Assembly: GCA_009667805.1 (NCBI GenBank)
Contig: CM019070.1
Location: forward strand, 59,276,735-59,340,734
DNA from: Leptobrachium leishanense
Taxonomy: Eukaryota > Chordata > Amphibia > Anura > Megophryidae
DNA: 64,000 nt
Reading direction: 5' to 3'
The position numbers and the translations under genes were made by a program. The notes beneath the pieces are model-generated. The model saw only the letters and a list, made by a program, of their open reading frames with translations, had not been told where the DNA came from and searched no databases. Shown here in pieces: positions 35,601 to 45,453 of the stretch (position 1 is the first letter of the stretch; every line of letters starts with the position of its first letter).

Positions 35601-37084
35601 CTCTGAATAACCCTGTAAGTCAAATTAGACAAACCAGAAAAATTGTCTCATTTATCTCACTTTCCAAATCAGCTATTTTGACCTAGAATTTTCACTTCTC
35701 CAAAAGTTCTCCAGAATTTCACCTTTCTCTGAATATCCCTCACTGTGTGTAACAACTAGAACAGCTGACAGTTTATCTTTTAGGTAGGCAATCCAAACTC
35801 TGGCTCTCCAGGGAACCAAAAAAACTGATCAGATAAATAATTAATTTGCTGTCGGTTAAAGAACTAAAGCGGTCATGATTTAGCAGATTTAAGTTAAGGT
35901 TTTTGAAGAACCTGCAAATACATTTCGGCGCAGGAAAAAAATATTGAAATTATCCATTTAGATTTCATCAGGTAATAAAATGTAATTCTTGAAACAATCT
36001 TCTTGAAATTAGTAAAACAACCAGTGTGTGTGTGTGTGTGTGTGCACATTGTGTTCTAACTGATTTATCTCTGTAGAAAAATAATGACTACATGATCATC
36101 GATTATTTAATATGAATTTCCTTTTTCTATCTATAGCACAACATTACACAGTATTGCAAAAATCTGAAGATCTAAAAAATATAGTAGATCTAGATCTCTG
36201 TTCAGCCCTATAACATCTGCTTTATGACACGAAACTCAAAGCCGGCGTCAGACACACGCAGTGATCACGTCCGTGTTGCCGCACAGTTTAACGTCCGTCA
36301 TAGCATAGAATCATGATCAATAGAGACCCACACACGAAGTACGTGCACACTGAACTGCGTATGTGGCAAACGGACGCAAGTTAGGCAAGAACGTAAAACC
36401 GCTAGGACGGACGCGCAAAGTGCGCCACGTCCGCATAGCGTTCTGTGTGCGTGATGACACGAAGTCAGATGGACCGCATCTGCGACGTCCAGCACCTTGA
36501 CGCACAAAATGGCTTTTCATATCATGTACCAATTTTTATCATATTTCATATTAATTTTGTTTCCCATAATTCCCTTTTTTTTTTCTACGTCCGTCAAGAA
36601 AAATGGACCGTGTGGTGTCTACAGTATCTTCCGTCAGTACGTCTGTCCGTTGTGCGCGCACGCAGAGTGCGCTCAGAATGCGCTCGTCTGACATTAGCCT
36701 TAAATGTGATAAAATAAGATGAACTCATATTGGTATGAACCAAGCCTGTCAATCTCTTACGTTTCTGCGATGGCTGTATTTTCTTAGTGGATTACAGAAC
36801 ATTTCAAATATATTATTACGTACCTCTTTCATCTGATCCAAGTCCTTCTGAAGTTGCAAGATTTTATAGGTGCCCAATCCAACACCAAAAAGGGCCAGCA
36901 AGACCAGCAAGAATATGATCAGAAGGCAAGTGCAGGTTTTATCTTTACGCCTTTTCTTTCGAAAGTCCGGGAAAGGCGGTGGCGGTGGTGGGTAGCTACT
37001 AGGGTGGTTTGGGAATTGGGAGTGTTGATTTGTCCAAAAAATGTCAGCCTGAGAATAAGCTGGGTTTCGGGTCACGGTAGCCAT
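25468..37084 (-). CDS. FASLG: Fas ligand (TNF superfamily member 6), four exons
   Basis: Coding exons join(36824..37084, 30128..30173, 27701..27757, 25468..25859) on the minus strand give 756 nt, 251 residues plus TGA. All junctions are GT-AG and keep frame (phases 0, 1, 1). Residues 1-50 are cytoplasmic, with a polyproline run (32-37) and a basic KKRRK cluster; 51-73 form the transmembrane helix; 74-121 the stalk; about 122-251 the TNF homology domain. Seen there are WEDT (132-135), YFRG (166-169), a likely disulfide pair C172/C203, YLGAVFNL (214-221), VNVSE (229-233) and the C-terminus FFGMYKL. N-glycosylation sequons lie at N154, N220 and N230, matching known positions in mammalian Fas ligand. 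In the family this trimeric type II membrane protein binds the Fas receptor and triggers caspase-8 apoptosis. It is shorter than the human protein (281 residues), mainly because the proline tract is short. Only one ATG fits the start. The family assignment is firm; expression is not visible. Confidence 0.95.
26208..26237 (+). ncRNA. Hammerhead-ribozyme-like core in FASLG intron 3
   Basis: CTGAAGA, then a hairpin AGGCGG-ACCA-CTGCC, then GAAACGCGG. This fits the consensus CUGANGA-stem II-GAAA with one G-U pair in the stem. It probably marks a Penelope-like 3' remnant. Stems I and III were not verified. Confidence 0.45.
26670..27231. mobile_element. hAT-like non-autonomous element in FASLG intron 3
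   Basis: Left TAGAGATGTGCATTCG, right TGCACATCCCTA, flanked by TGCAGAAG/TGCAAAAG (7 of 8 identical). AT-rich interior with repeated GAATTGATATCAACTATCG words. The fragment at 1-161 shares its terminus. Confidence 0.75.
27701..27757 (-). CDS. FASLG: FASLG exon 3
   Basis: A 57-nt exon with acceptor TTGTAG just upstream and donor GTAAGT starting at 27700. It completes the split glycine codon and encodes TGNHQAEKKDARLAAHLT plus the first base of an arginine codon. AAHLT at the end matches the conserved (V)AHLT motif that opens TNF homology domains. The phases agree with exons 2 and 4. Confidence 0.92.
28013..28172. repeat. Palindromic repeat split by the minisatellite element
   Basis: GGTCGCTGTATG...GGGTCTTATTAAAAATACA pairs with AATAAATTTATTTTTTAATA-AGACCCC, and the outer CATACAGCGACC resumes at about 29621 beyond the insertion. 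The pre-insertion palindrome therefore spanned about 28013-28176 plus 29617-29632. Confidence 0.6.
28177..29608. mobile_element. hAT-like element with minisatellite, member 1 (1,432 bp)
   Basis: Starts CAGTGGCGGAAG, ends TTATGCCACTG, with an exact 8-bp duplication CCCCAAGT (28169-28176 and 29609-29616). Order: terminus, GC-rich block (to about 28500), minisatellite, terminus. It lies in FASLG intron 2. No transposase. Confidence 0.85.
28545..29505. repeat. Minisatellite, unit about 21-24 bp
   Basis: About 40 units of ATCCATGAGCTGGGGCAGTA with variants (GGGGGCAAATAT, GTGCTGGGGCATT). The reverse strand matches the array at 41060-42010. It creates long Tyr/Pro/Ser-rich open frames that are artefacts of a repeat lacking stop codons. 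Confidence 0.95.
29640..29686. repeat. (GT)n(AT)n microsatellite
   Basis: GTGTGTGTATATATATATAT and following AT repeats in FASLG intron 2. Confidence 0.9.
30128..30173 (-). CDS. FASLG: FASLG exon 2
   Basis: A 46-nt stalk exon bounded by AG (30175-30174) and donor GTAAGT starting at 30127. It encodes ISDTPEVKPAFEKLV plus one base of the next codon. The EKLVG sequence formed across the junction aligns with EKQIG in the mammalian stalk. It is too short for ORF finding and was placed by splice sites, phase and stalk similarity. Confidence 0.9.
30484..30620. mobile_element. hAT MITE (CAGGGGTCAGCAACC type)
   Basis: Flanks CTATAAAG (30476-30483) and CTCTAAAG (30621-30628), 7 of 8 identical. Left end CAGGGGTCAGCAACCTTGG, right end CAGAGTCCTG. 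In FASLG intron 1. Confidence 0.7.
30629..31240. mobile_element. hAT MITE (CAGTGTTTCCCAAC family), copy 2, interrupted
   Basis: Left CAGTGGTCCCCAACCCTGG, right inverted partner ending GATCACTG, exact 8-bp duplication CTCTAAAG (30621-30628, 31241-31248). Split at its internal TTAA by the MITE at 30679-31103. Confidence 0.85.
30679..31103. mobile_element. GGCTRGGGTCAGACG MITE (TTAA family), copy 2
   Basis: Inserted in the preceding hAT MITE. Termini GGCTAGGGTCAGACT and its inverse. TTAA is intact at the right (31104-31107) and reduced to TTA at the left. Uninterrupted hAT MITEs have TTAAGGATCACC at this point. Confidence 0.9.
31632..31824. mobile_element. hAT MITE (CAGTGTTTCCCAAC family), copy 3
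   Basis: CAGTGTTTCCCAACCCTGG and its inverse at the right end. Flanks GCCTAGAG/GCCCAGCG share 6 of 8 bases, so it is older. In FASLG intron 1. Confidence 0.75.
32306..33577. mobile_element. TTAACCCCTTCACTACC MITE split by a LINE
   Basis: CTTAACCCCTTCACTACCAA at the left pairs with GGTAGTGAAGGGGTTAAATG at the right. A LINE fragment (32663-33475) sits inside. The TTAA at each end fits a TTAA target duplication. Confidence 0.6.
32663..33475 (-). mobile_element. LINE (CR1/jockey group) 3' fragment with reverse-transcriptase C-terminus
   Basis: On the minus strand an uninterrupted frame (33460-32747, about 237 codons) encodes the end of a non-LTR reverse transcriptase: FNVDKCKIMHLGRKN, EERDLGVIISEDLQVSSQC, LVRPHLEYCVQYWRP, LERVQRRATKMVYGL, then RVVDTWNSLPVEVVEA near the end. 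These are hallmarks of the C-terminal part of the CR1/jockey-type polymerase used to copy the element at the target site. The 3' tail, CGGCAGATAAGAACCTTTCG-GCCC and GAAACATAG words at 32663-32720, is the usual frog form. It is 5'-truncated and lacks the catalytic FADD region, so it is not functional. Confidence 0.88.
34035..34505. mobile_element. Inverted-repeat element with telomere-like core
   Basis: The left arm (GACAAAATCCCTACAGCCAA, CCCGACGGCCAACTTCC) pairs with the right arm (reversed GAAATCCCTACAACCAGG, CCCGACGGCCAACTTCC). Arms are about 145 bp. Between them lie degenerate telomere-like repeats. No ORF. In FASLG intron 1. Confidence 0.75.
34180..34385. repeat. Degenerate telomere-like (TTAGGG)n core
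   Basis: Opens CTAACACCCTAACCCTAGG, then mostly TTAGGG, GGTTTAGGG and GGGTTAGGGTTAGGGCT words on the plus strand. The array is impure and short, unlike a true chromosome end. Confidence 0.85.
35192..35373. mobile_element. Hairpin MITE (CAGGGTTATTCAGAG family), copy 1
   Basis: Left CAGGGGTATTCAAAGAGAGG and right CTCTCTGAATAACCCTG. The whole 180 bp can fold back on itself (GGAGAATGACTGGAGAATGG on each arm). Confidence 0.8.
35378..35740. mobile_element. Hairpin MITE containing a second hairpin MITE
   Basis: The outer copy opens GGTTATTCAGAGAAAGGTGA and AACTCTGGAGAAC and closes GTTCTCCAGAATTTCACC. An inner copy at 35434-35615 (GGGTTATTCAGAGAGAGGTG to CTCTGAATAACCCTG) interrupts it. Confidence 0.75.
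36026..36046. repeat. (GT)n microsatellite
   Basis: About ten GT dinucleotides. Confidence 0.9.
36240..36699. mobile_element. GGCTRGGGTCAGACG MITE (TTAA family), copy 3
   Basis: GCCGGCGTCAGACACACGCA at the left, GCTCGTCTGACATTAGCC then TTAA at the right. It lies about 125 bp downstream of the FASLG exon 1 donor. Confidence 0.75.
36824..37084 (-). CDS. FASLG: FASLG exon 1 (coding part)
   Basis: It encodes residues 1-87: cytoplasmic tail, transmembrane helix and first stalk residues. The ATG is at 37084-37082 and the first residues are MATVTRNPAYSQADIFW. The donor GTACGT follows the last base 36824, phase 0. The open frame continues upstream without another ATG, so the start is unambiguous. 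A strongly hydrophobic stretch (CLLIIFLLVLLALFGVGLG) directly follows the basic cluster, as expected for a type II signal anchor. Confidence 0.95.
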
Positions 37085-37174
37085 TGAAATATGCTGTATC
37101 CTTCTAGTTGTCTGCTTTGCTGTATTGCTGAGCTTCGCGAGGAAGAAGATTTGCAATCTCAAATGTGATGTGAG

Positions 37175-37180
37175 TTTATA
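37175..37180 (-). promoter_or_regulatory. Candidate TATA box of FASLG
   Basis: TATAAA on the minus strand (CATATAAACTCA context), 91 bp before the ATG. A TATA box here would start transcription near 37145-37150 and give a 5' leader of about 60 nt. Inference from spacing and sequence only. Confidence 0.45.
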
Positions 37181-37381
37181 TGTTTAGCAGTACACACCTC
37201 CTTCCTTTTACACCACCTCTCTCTTCTTCTTTCATGTATACTGAGAATGCGAAAACTCTGACGCGGACTTTCAGTTTGTCATGTTCATCATTTAATAAAT
37301 AATAAAGCAATCTTAGTATGCGCTCTATTTTTTATTTTTTTAAATGAGGCTTTCATCAGTGTTGTCGCATGAAAAGATATA

Positions 37382-37563
37382 CAGGGTTATTCAGAGAGAG
37401 GTGAAAAGCAGGAGAATGGCTGGAGAATGGAAAATTCTAGGTCCAAATAGCCGCTTTGGAAAGTGAGATAAATGGGAGAATTTTTCTGGTTTGGCTATTT
37501 TGACCTAGAATTTTCCATTCTCCAGTCATTCTCCTGCTTTTCACCTCTCTCTGAATAACCCTG
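37382..37563. mobile_element. Hairpin MITE (CAGGGTTATTCAGAG family), copy 2
   Basis: CAGGGTTATTCAGAGAGAGG to CTCTCTGAATAACCCTG, with ATA on both sides as a 3-bp target duplication. Its near end lies about 300 bp upstream of the FASLG start codon. Confidence 0.85.
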
Positions 37564-37632
37564 ATAATAAAATATTTACAAAAATGTGAGGAGTGTACTC
37601 ACTTCTGTGACATACTGTGATATATATATATA

Positions 37633-39249
<1,617 letters not shown>

Positions 39250-39515
39250 TATATATATATATAACAAAAGGTAGGTATATACATATTGTTATGTGTCTCA
39301 CTCAAGAACTGCTGGTGAGGTGATCCACCGTCTGACCAAGATCTGAATCTGTAGATAGTGGTGAGGTTGAAAGGTTGAACCTGTTTCTCCATGGTTGCAT
39401 AGGATACACTTGTTGGTCAGGTGTCCATATTCGGATTCATACCTGCTTTTGCAACTTATAGAGCACGGAAGTTGCGGTTACACTATAAAGCTGATATTAT
39501 GTGGTAGGCAACTAT

Positions 39516-40416
39516 CAGGGTTATTCGAAGAGAATCGAAAAGTCACCGCACGTTCGTGACTTTTTGTTCTCTTCAATTCGGTGCGATTTGGCGATCCCAT
39601 TTCAGCGACCCTGCGGTGTATTCAGCAAGCACCACAGGGCTGCCGTAATGCAGGGAAAAGCTGCCGCAAACCTGCCGAAAACTCACTGCAAAACGAAGGC
39701 GAATGCACACCGAAACCCGCAAAAACATCTGGATTAACCCGCCGAACACGCCGAAGAAACCCGAGCAGGAGCCGATCAGAGCACAGAGCAGCTGCTGGAA
39801 AGACCCGACACCACAGGCGAATGGAGTGAAAAAAAGAAAAAACAGTACGCTTGAATGTTTGAAAAGTGAAACACTTTTTGCAAAGAAACTACAGAATGAA
39901 AATGTCTGAAATTTACATATAAGATCCAATGAATGATAATAAAAAGGTCTGTTACAGAAAAAAGAAAACGATTTAGAAAAAAAAGCGAAAACATAATGTT
40001 TGCAAAAAATCCCAAAAATGCCTAAAAAGGTCCTAAAAAAAATCTAAAAATAAAGAGGCTTTTTACTGCAGAATATTATAATGAACAGTTTATTAGATAA
40101 TGAATTAATACGGGAATATTTTTAACATAGAAGCCTATGGGATTCGCCTGAATAAACCTGCCGAATTAAACCACCGAATGGCAGGGCATTTCGGCAACTT
40201 TTCACTGCTGGTTTTTGTTCTCTGAATAGACGAAGCATTGCTTCTCTATGGGGATTCACTGCCCTCAAACAGGCACCGTAAGTGCAGGCAATTCGCCAGG
40301 ATTTGGCGAACTGCCTGCTCTCTGGATAGCCGAATGGCCAGGAAAGGTAACCGTACGCTGAATTTCAGCGTTTGGTTACCTCTCTCCAGCAATTCGGATC
40401 TCTTTGAATAACCCTG
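39516..40416. mobile_element. CAGGGTTATTCAAAGAGA element, copy 1 (0.9 kb)
   Basis: CAGGGTTATTCGAAGAGAAT at the left and GATCTCTTTGAATAACCCTG at the right, with TAT duplicated at both ends (3 bp). The interior shares ACCGCACGTTCG, ATTCAGCAAGCACCACAGGG and GCCTATGGGATTC with the copy at 45861-46712. No transposase. Confidence 0.8.
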
Positions 40417-40425
40417 TATGTATTG

Positions 40426-40545
40426 TTAGAAACCTTACCCAATGGCATTTACAGGAGAGATGCACTGGCCAATATTCGAGCCTGTGTCTCGTCAGTTGTA
40501 GAGCTGTGATGTTACCTCTTCTCAGCCAAGCTCTGCTCTGCAAAC
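40426..40545 (-). mobile_element. tRNA-derived SINE fragment
   Basis: Reversed tRNA-like order: TATTCGAGCCTGTGTCTC (B box region) then GCTGTGATGTTACCTCT-TCTCAGCC (A box region). Same family as 45020-45205 and 63005-63214. Confidence 0.55.
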
Positions 40546-41059
40546 ATAACATTCCCATGAAGAATTCAAGTGCCCACTACATACCTGGCCAGCCCATTAC
40601 CATGCATATATATGTTGGCATTACCATGCATATACATGTGGGCATTACCATTCATATATGTGGGCATTAAAGCAAACAGATTCTCTGCAACTTTTATGTG
40701 TTCTTCACATTGATAATTATATTATTTGTGATGACCCATTTCTCCTTGATTTTTCTCCGTTCTATAGAGTGTCTAGTACTTGTCTGAAGGACAAACGGAT
40801 TTGGTATCTTGGTTTGTGCATTAATAGTGGTGCTGCTATCCAACAAATACACAAAACGGGTTCAACACGCGCTGAGTGCTGGATTCTAACTCTGGTGTAA
40901 CCTTAACCAGAGCTGTTGTAAATTTAACAAATCCATAGACTAACAGGGTTATTCAGAGAGCGTGAAAAGCAGGAGAATGACTGGAGAACAGTGGCGTAGC
41001 GTGGGTTGTCAGCGCCCGGGGCCAGCCAAGAATTGTGCGCCCCCCCAACCTGTGGACAC

Positions 41060-42010
41060 GTTATCGATATTGCCCCAGCTCTCACATGGATATTGCCCCA
41101 GCTCACACATTGATATGCCCCAGCTCACACATGGATATTGCCCCAGCTCACACATGGATATTGCCCCAGCACACACATGGATATTGCCCCAGCTCACACA
41201 TGGATATGCCCCAGCTCACACATTGATTTGCCCCAGCTCACACATGGATATGCCCCAGCTCACACATGGATTTGCCCCAGCTCACACATGGATTTGCCCC
41301 AGCTCACACATGGATATTGCCCCAGCACACACATGGATATTGCCCCAGCTCACACATGGATATGCCCCAGCTCACACATGGATTTGCCCCAGCTCATGGA
41401 TATGCCCCAGCTCACACATGGATTTGCCCCAGCTCACACATGGATATGCCCCAGCTCACACATGGATTTGCCCCAGCTCATGGATATGCCCCAGCTCACA
41501 CATGGATTTGCCCCAGCTCACACATGGATATGCCCCAGCTCACACATGGATATGCCCCAGCTCACACATGGATATGCCCCAGCTCATGGATATGCCCCAG
41601 CTCACACATGGATTTTCCCCAGCTCATGGATTTGCCCCAGCTCATGGATATTGCCCCAGCTCATGGATTTGCCCCAGCTCACACATGGATACTGCCCCAG
41701 CTCATGGATTTTCCCCAGTTCATGGATTTGCCCCAGCTCATGGATTTGCCCCAGCTCATGAATATACACCCAGTTCATGGATTTGCCCCAGCTCATGGAT
41801 ATACCCCCAGCTCATGGATTTGCCCCAGCTCATGGATTTGCCCCAGCTCACACATGGATTTGCCCCAGCTCACACATGGATACTGCCCCAGTTCACACAT
41901 GGATACTGCCCCAGCTCTCACCTGGTTATTGCCCCAGCTCTCACCTGGATATTGCCCCAGCTCTCACCTGGATATTGCCCCAGCTCTCACCTGGATATTG
42001 CCCCAGCTCC
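41060..42010. repeat. Minisatellite, 22-bp unit with 18-bp variant
   Basis: About 45 units of GCCCCAGCTCACACATGGAT and a shorter GCCCCAGCTCATGGAT form. This is the reverse complement of the unit at 28545-29505. Long Pro/Ser/His-rich frames on the plus strand are repeat artefacts. Confidence 0.95.
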
Positions 42011-42021
42011 GGATCCAGCAG

Positions 42022-42295
42022 GGGTTGAGGTGGCCCAGATGCCGGGCAGCGGGAGTGCCTGCCCGGTCCTGAACAGAGTGTGAGTCCGTCCGTGTTGAAG
42101 GGGAGGCGGCTGCGTGCGTGCGCAGGTTACGCGGTCCGGCCAGTCAGGTGGTACAGAGACTCCGTACCACCTGATTAGCCGGACCACGTGACCGGCTGCG
42201 CCTGCACGCAGCCGCCTCCCCTTCAACACGGGAGGACTCACTGTTCAGGACCGGGCAGGCACTCCCGCTGCCCGGCATCTGGGTCCCCTCAACCC
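42022..42295. repeat. GC-rich palindrome in member 2
   Basis: Arms 42022-42154 and 42164-42295 are near-perfect inverted copies (GATGCCGGGCAGCGGGAGTG, GTTGAAGGGGAGGCGGCTGC, CAGGTGGTAC) around a 9-bp centre. Confidence 0.85.
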
Positions 42296-42629
42296 GTGGG
42301 CGGCGCCTGAGGGCCCGGCGGGTCAGTCCGGGCCTCAAGTTTTAGGGGCGCAAATTTCTTTTGAAATTATGCGCCCCTAAGAAAACTGCGCCCGGGGCCA
42401 CGGCCCCCCCAGCCCCCCCCCCCCACGCTATGCCACTGCTGTAGAATGACTGGAGAATGAAAAATTCTAGTTCAAAATAGCCAAACCAGAAAAATTCTCC
42501 CTTTCATCTCACTTTCCAAATCGGCTATTTTGACCTAGAATTTTTCATTCTCCAGTCATTCTCCTGCTTTTCACGCTCTCTGAATAACCCTGTATAAAAG
42601 CTCTGGTTAAGTTTACACCAGGGTTGGAA

Positions 42630-43076
42630 TACGCTCCTATGTGTATGGCTCCAAAATGAAAACCATTGCAGCATTACCACATCATATGGTGGCCGGGTGG
42701 TGTTACATACATTACTAAGTAAATGTACCCCAATATTGCTTGGATCCTATTTTAATTTCACAATAAGATATAAACCTTATGCTTTTAGGAGGTCTGTTCT
42801 ATATAGTTTTTACTCAGGTCACTTTTTAAAAAGACCTCTTCCGGTTTTATATAGAAGAAGCCACCATTTGTGATTCCTCCTTTAGGTGCACATAGATTTA
42901 TCAGATATTTCCTCCGCTGCCTTGTGTCATTACCTGCTAGATGAGAATTGTGGTTACCAGTATGCATTTTTGTTGACTACGACATGCAAATTTCCTAACA
43001 GGAAGCAAGAATGGAAAGCCACCTGATTAGTCTATGTTCACAAAGCAACCACAAATATTAAAGCCAGACTACAGGC
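42630..43076. other. No gene recognised
   Basis: AT-rich, no clear repeat boundary. Confidence 0.4.
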
Positions 43077-43205
43077 TCTATTCCATAGATGGTGCTAACT
43101 TAACCAGAGCTGTTGTAAACTTACCAGAGCCATTATAGCCTATGGAAATGTGTTAGGTTTACAACAGCTCTAGTTAAGTTAGCGCCAACTATGGAATAGA
43201 GCTTT
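43077..43205. mobile_element. Palindromic MITE (CTCTATTCCATAG type)
   Basis: GCTCTATTCCATAGATGGTG, then TAACCAGAGCTGTTGTAAAC, pairs with GTTTACAACAGCTCTAGTTA and CCAACTATGGAATAGAGC. Nearly the whole element forms one hairpin. Confidence 0.8.
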
Positions 43206-43889
43206 TAGTCCCTACCTGCGATGAATGAATATTACTCGTTTATTGCTATTGGAAAATCTTAATAATAAGTTGTATTATTTGGCTAAAACATTTGGTGAAA
43301 CAAACAGAAAATGAAACAACAGGAGGTGCCAGGAATCTCCTAATGGATCATAACTCCACTACGTCAAACACTAAAACATTGATATGTCCTGCAAGTCTCT
43401 ACATTTACTTTAGCAACACATTTAGACAAATAAAACAAATTGTGATGGTTGAGATAGGCATTGCAATGCAATTGGCACGCCATGTGTAAATTATTATTTA
43501 CATTGCTTCATGACTTGTGCCACTGAAACGGTATCATAAGCATTCGCTAGAGAACAATTTCACAAATCTGACTATATATCAACATTTCAAGGCATAATCT
43601 ACTAGCCAGGCTGAAAGGTTACTTGCTACTGCTGACTACAAACACTGACTTCCCATAAACCCCACCCACCACACATAAGCCCCACCCACCACACATAAAC
43701 CCCACCCATCACCACCCACTTTTCTGACTTGCTTATGTTTTAAGAAACAATACTAGAGTGCTGGATCATTTTACATTTTTTTAAATTATTGCAAATTTTA
43801 TACATATTTCTGAGAGTAAACAATGGTAGGTACAGCAATAAACTGAGAAAATATATTGCAAATATATAACAATTTCTAAAAATGTTTGT
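43206..43889. other. No gene recognised
   Basis: Contains a short CCCCACCCACCACACATAA direct repeat near 43655-43705, otherwise unassigned. Confidence 0.4.
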
Positions 43890-44460
43890 GTCCCATGTAA
43901 TGTTCATCCCACTCTGTCCCTGTACATCATGTCTGTCCCTCCGAGCTCCTGTGATCCATGTCTGTCCTTCTCTTTCCCTGCTCATATCTGTCCTGTTCTG
44001 TCCCTGCACATGTCTGTCCCTCTCTGTTTCTGTGCCCCTTGTTTGCCCCTACACCTCTTATTTGTCCTGTCGCCCTCTGTTCCTGCACTTCATGTTTGCC
44101 CCTCTCTGTCCCTGTATCTCATATCTGACCTGATCTGTCCCTGTATCTCATATCTGTCCTGATCTGTCCCTGTACCTCGTATCTTTGCTCTCCTGTTCTT
44201 TCGCGTCATGTTTGTCCCTCTCTGTCTCTGTACCTCATATCTGACCTGATCTGTCCCTGTACCTCGTATCTTTGCTCTCCTGTTCTTTCACGTCATGTTT
44301 GTCCCTCTCTGTACCTCATATCTGACCTGATCTGTCCTGCCCCTCAGGTCTGTCCTTTTCTTTTCCTGTGCTCCATGTTTATCCCTCTGTGAACCTGCTG
44401 CACCTGATATCTGTCCTGCTATTTCCCTTTGCCCGATGTCTGCTCACCTCTGTCAAATGA
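43890..44460. repeat. Degenerate minisatellite CTGTCCCTGTACCTC
   Basis: Units of about 28-60 bp built from TCTGTCCCTGTACCTCATAT, CTGACCTGAT and CATGTTTGTCCC. Higher-order copies recur at about 44165 and 44260. Confidence 0.85.
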
Positions 44461-45019
44461 CCAACTACAATTCGGTCAACCTCGGTATGGGGCTTCAAAC
44501 CATTTTCTAATAGCATGTCCAATTGGTAGCTTCTAATATATAATATACATATACCATTGTATCTGTGTTTTGGAATTCCATCCTTTGTTTATTGAGTCAT
44601 ACATTTTTGCTTTTACCTATATAGGAAGACAATTTTCCAAATTTCCTGGCTTGTTTTTTCATTTTAAACCATTTCTTTCCACTCGTTATCTCATTACAAT
44701 AGTCACCATTGTTTCAATTCCCTTTTCCAACTATATTTCCACAGACACCTCTAATACCTAAACCTCTGTACCTCTTTATAACCTCCCCTCACTTCCTGCT
44801 GCTGTGTGAGAACTACAACCACATCACAAGGAACCTGTAAGCCTCACCACATTCATTATTCAAATACATCCCTGATACATCAGACAGACATATTAGCTTC
44901 TAGTGGGGCTCTAGCATATTAATTATTGGAGGATGTTCTACAGAAGTTTATCAACATAATCCAGGACCAAACCTAGTGCATAATCTGAAAGACTGCTTTC
45001 AAGAAGAGTTTTTAACCCT
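44461..45019. other. No gene recognised
   Basis: AT-rich. TTAACCCTTTCATTCCCC at 45013 may be one end of a TTAACCCYTTCACTGCC-type MITE. Confidence 0.35.
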
Positions 45020-45205
45020 TTCATTCCCCAAATTGAGTTAAACTGTTGTTGTTTTTGGAGAAAGTATGTCCTGGGTGCCGTGTATGTACCATAAGGTGTC
45101 TTACTGGAGAGGTGCTCTTGCCGGGAGAGGTGCTCTTGCCGGGATTCGAACCTGTGTCTCCACGTTTATAGAGCAGTGATGTTACCTCTACTCCACCCAG
45201 CCAGT
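45020..45205 (-). mobile_element. tRNA-derived SINE, minus strand
   Basis: Reversed B box GGGATTCGAACC and A-box region GTTACCTCTACTCCACCCAG, with AAGTATGTCCTGGGTG at the 3' side matching the SINE at 63005-63214. A 20-bp segment (GAGAGGTGCTCTTGCCGG) is duplicated. Confidence 0.7.
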
Positions 45206-45453
45206 TTTTGCATTGCAATACATTGAAAGGCAATCATTAGCATATCAAACTCCATTTGCATACCTTTATAAAGCAAGATCAATTTGGCTCCTGTGCAGAA
45301 ACGAAAAATCCACTGATTTATATCTCTCTTTTTTGCCTTACCTTACTGTAAAAAAGTGTAACAAACTTTGCTACTGTATTGCAATAGCCAGGGAGAGGTC
45401 AGATTACAGGGAGTGCTGTGGGGGTTGCTGCTGTACAGGGATATGATTCAGGA

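Larger units (their letters stand above)
40989..42438. mobile_element. hAT-like element with minisatellite, member 2 (1,450 bp)
   Basis: Starts CAGTGGCGTAGCGTGGG; the right end reads inverted as CAGTGGCATAGCGTGGG. Flanks CTGGAGAA (40981-40988) and CTGTAGAA (42439-42446) match at 7 of 8. Order: terminus, minisatellite, GC-rich block with a long palindrome, terminus, which is member 1 reversed. Confidence 0.82.
40944..42592. mobile_element. Hairpin MITE (CAGGGTTATTCAGAG family), copy 3, interrupted
   Basis: CAGGGTTATTCAGAGAGCGT at the left and ACGCTCTCTGAATAACCCTG at the right. The hAT-like minisatellite element at 40989-42438 is inserted in its left arm. Confidence 0.8.
40885..42628. mobile_element. 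Outer MITE interrupted by nested insertions
   Basis: Left piece ACTCTGGTGTAACCTTAACC-AGAGC (about 40889-40943) and right piece AGCTCTGGTTAAGTTTACAC-CAG (about 42599-42622) are inverted and resemble the palindrome at 43077-43205. Everything between them came by later insertions. Confidence 0.55.

Noticed and set aside
36749..37162. Longer N-terminus for Fas ligand starting near 37162
   Set aside because: The first codon there is TTG, not ATG. The region overlaps the likely transcription start, and the homologous protein begins at the ATG 37084.
40962..42083. Open frame of 373 codons rich in Pro, Ser, His and Tyr
   Set aside because: It is translation of the minisatellite; several frames are open at once and the composition follows the 22-bp and 18-bp units.
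43882..44162. Cysteine-rich small secreted proteins (open frames of about 80 codons)
   Set aside because: They translate the CTGTCCCTGTACCTC minisatellite; two frames give similar Cys/Pro-rich strings.
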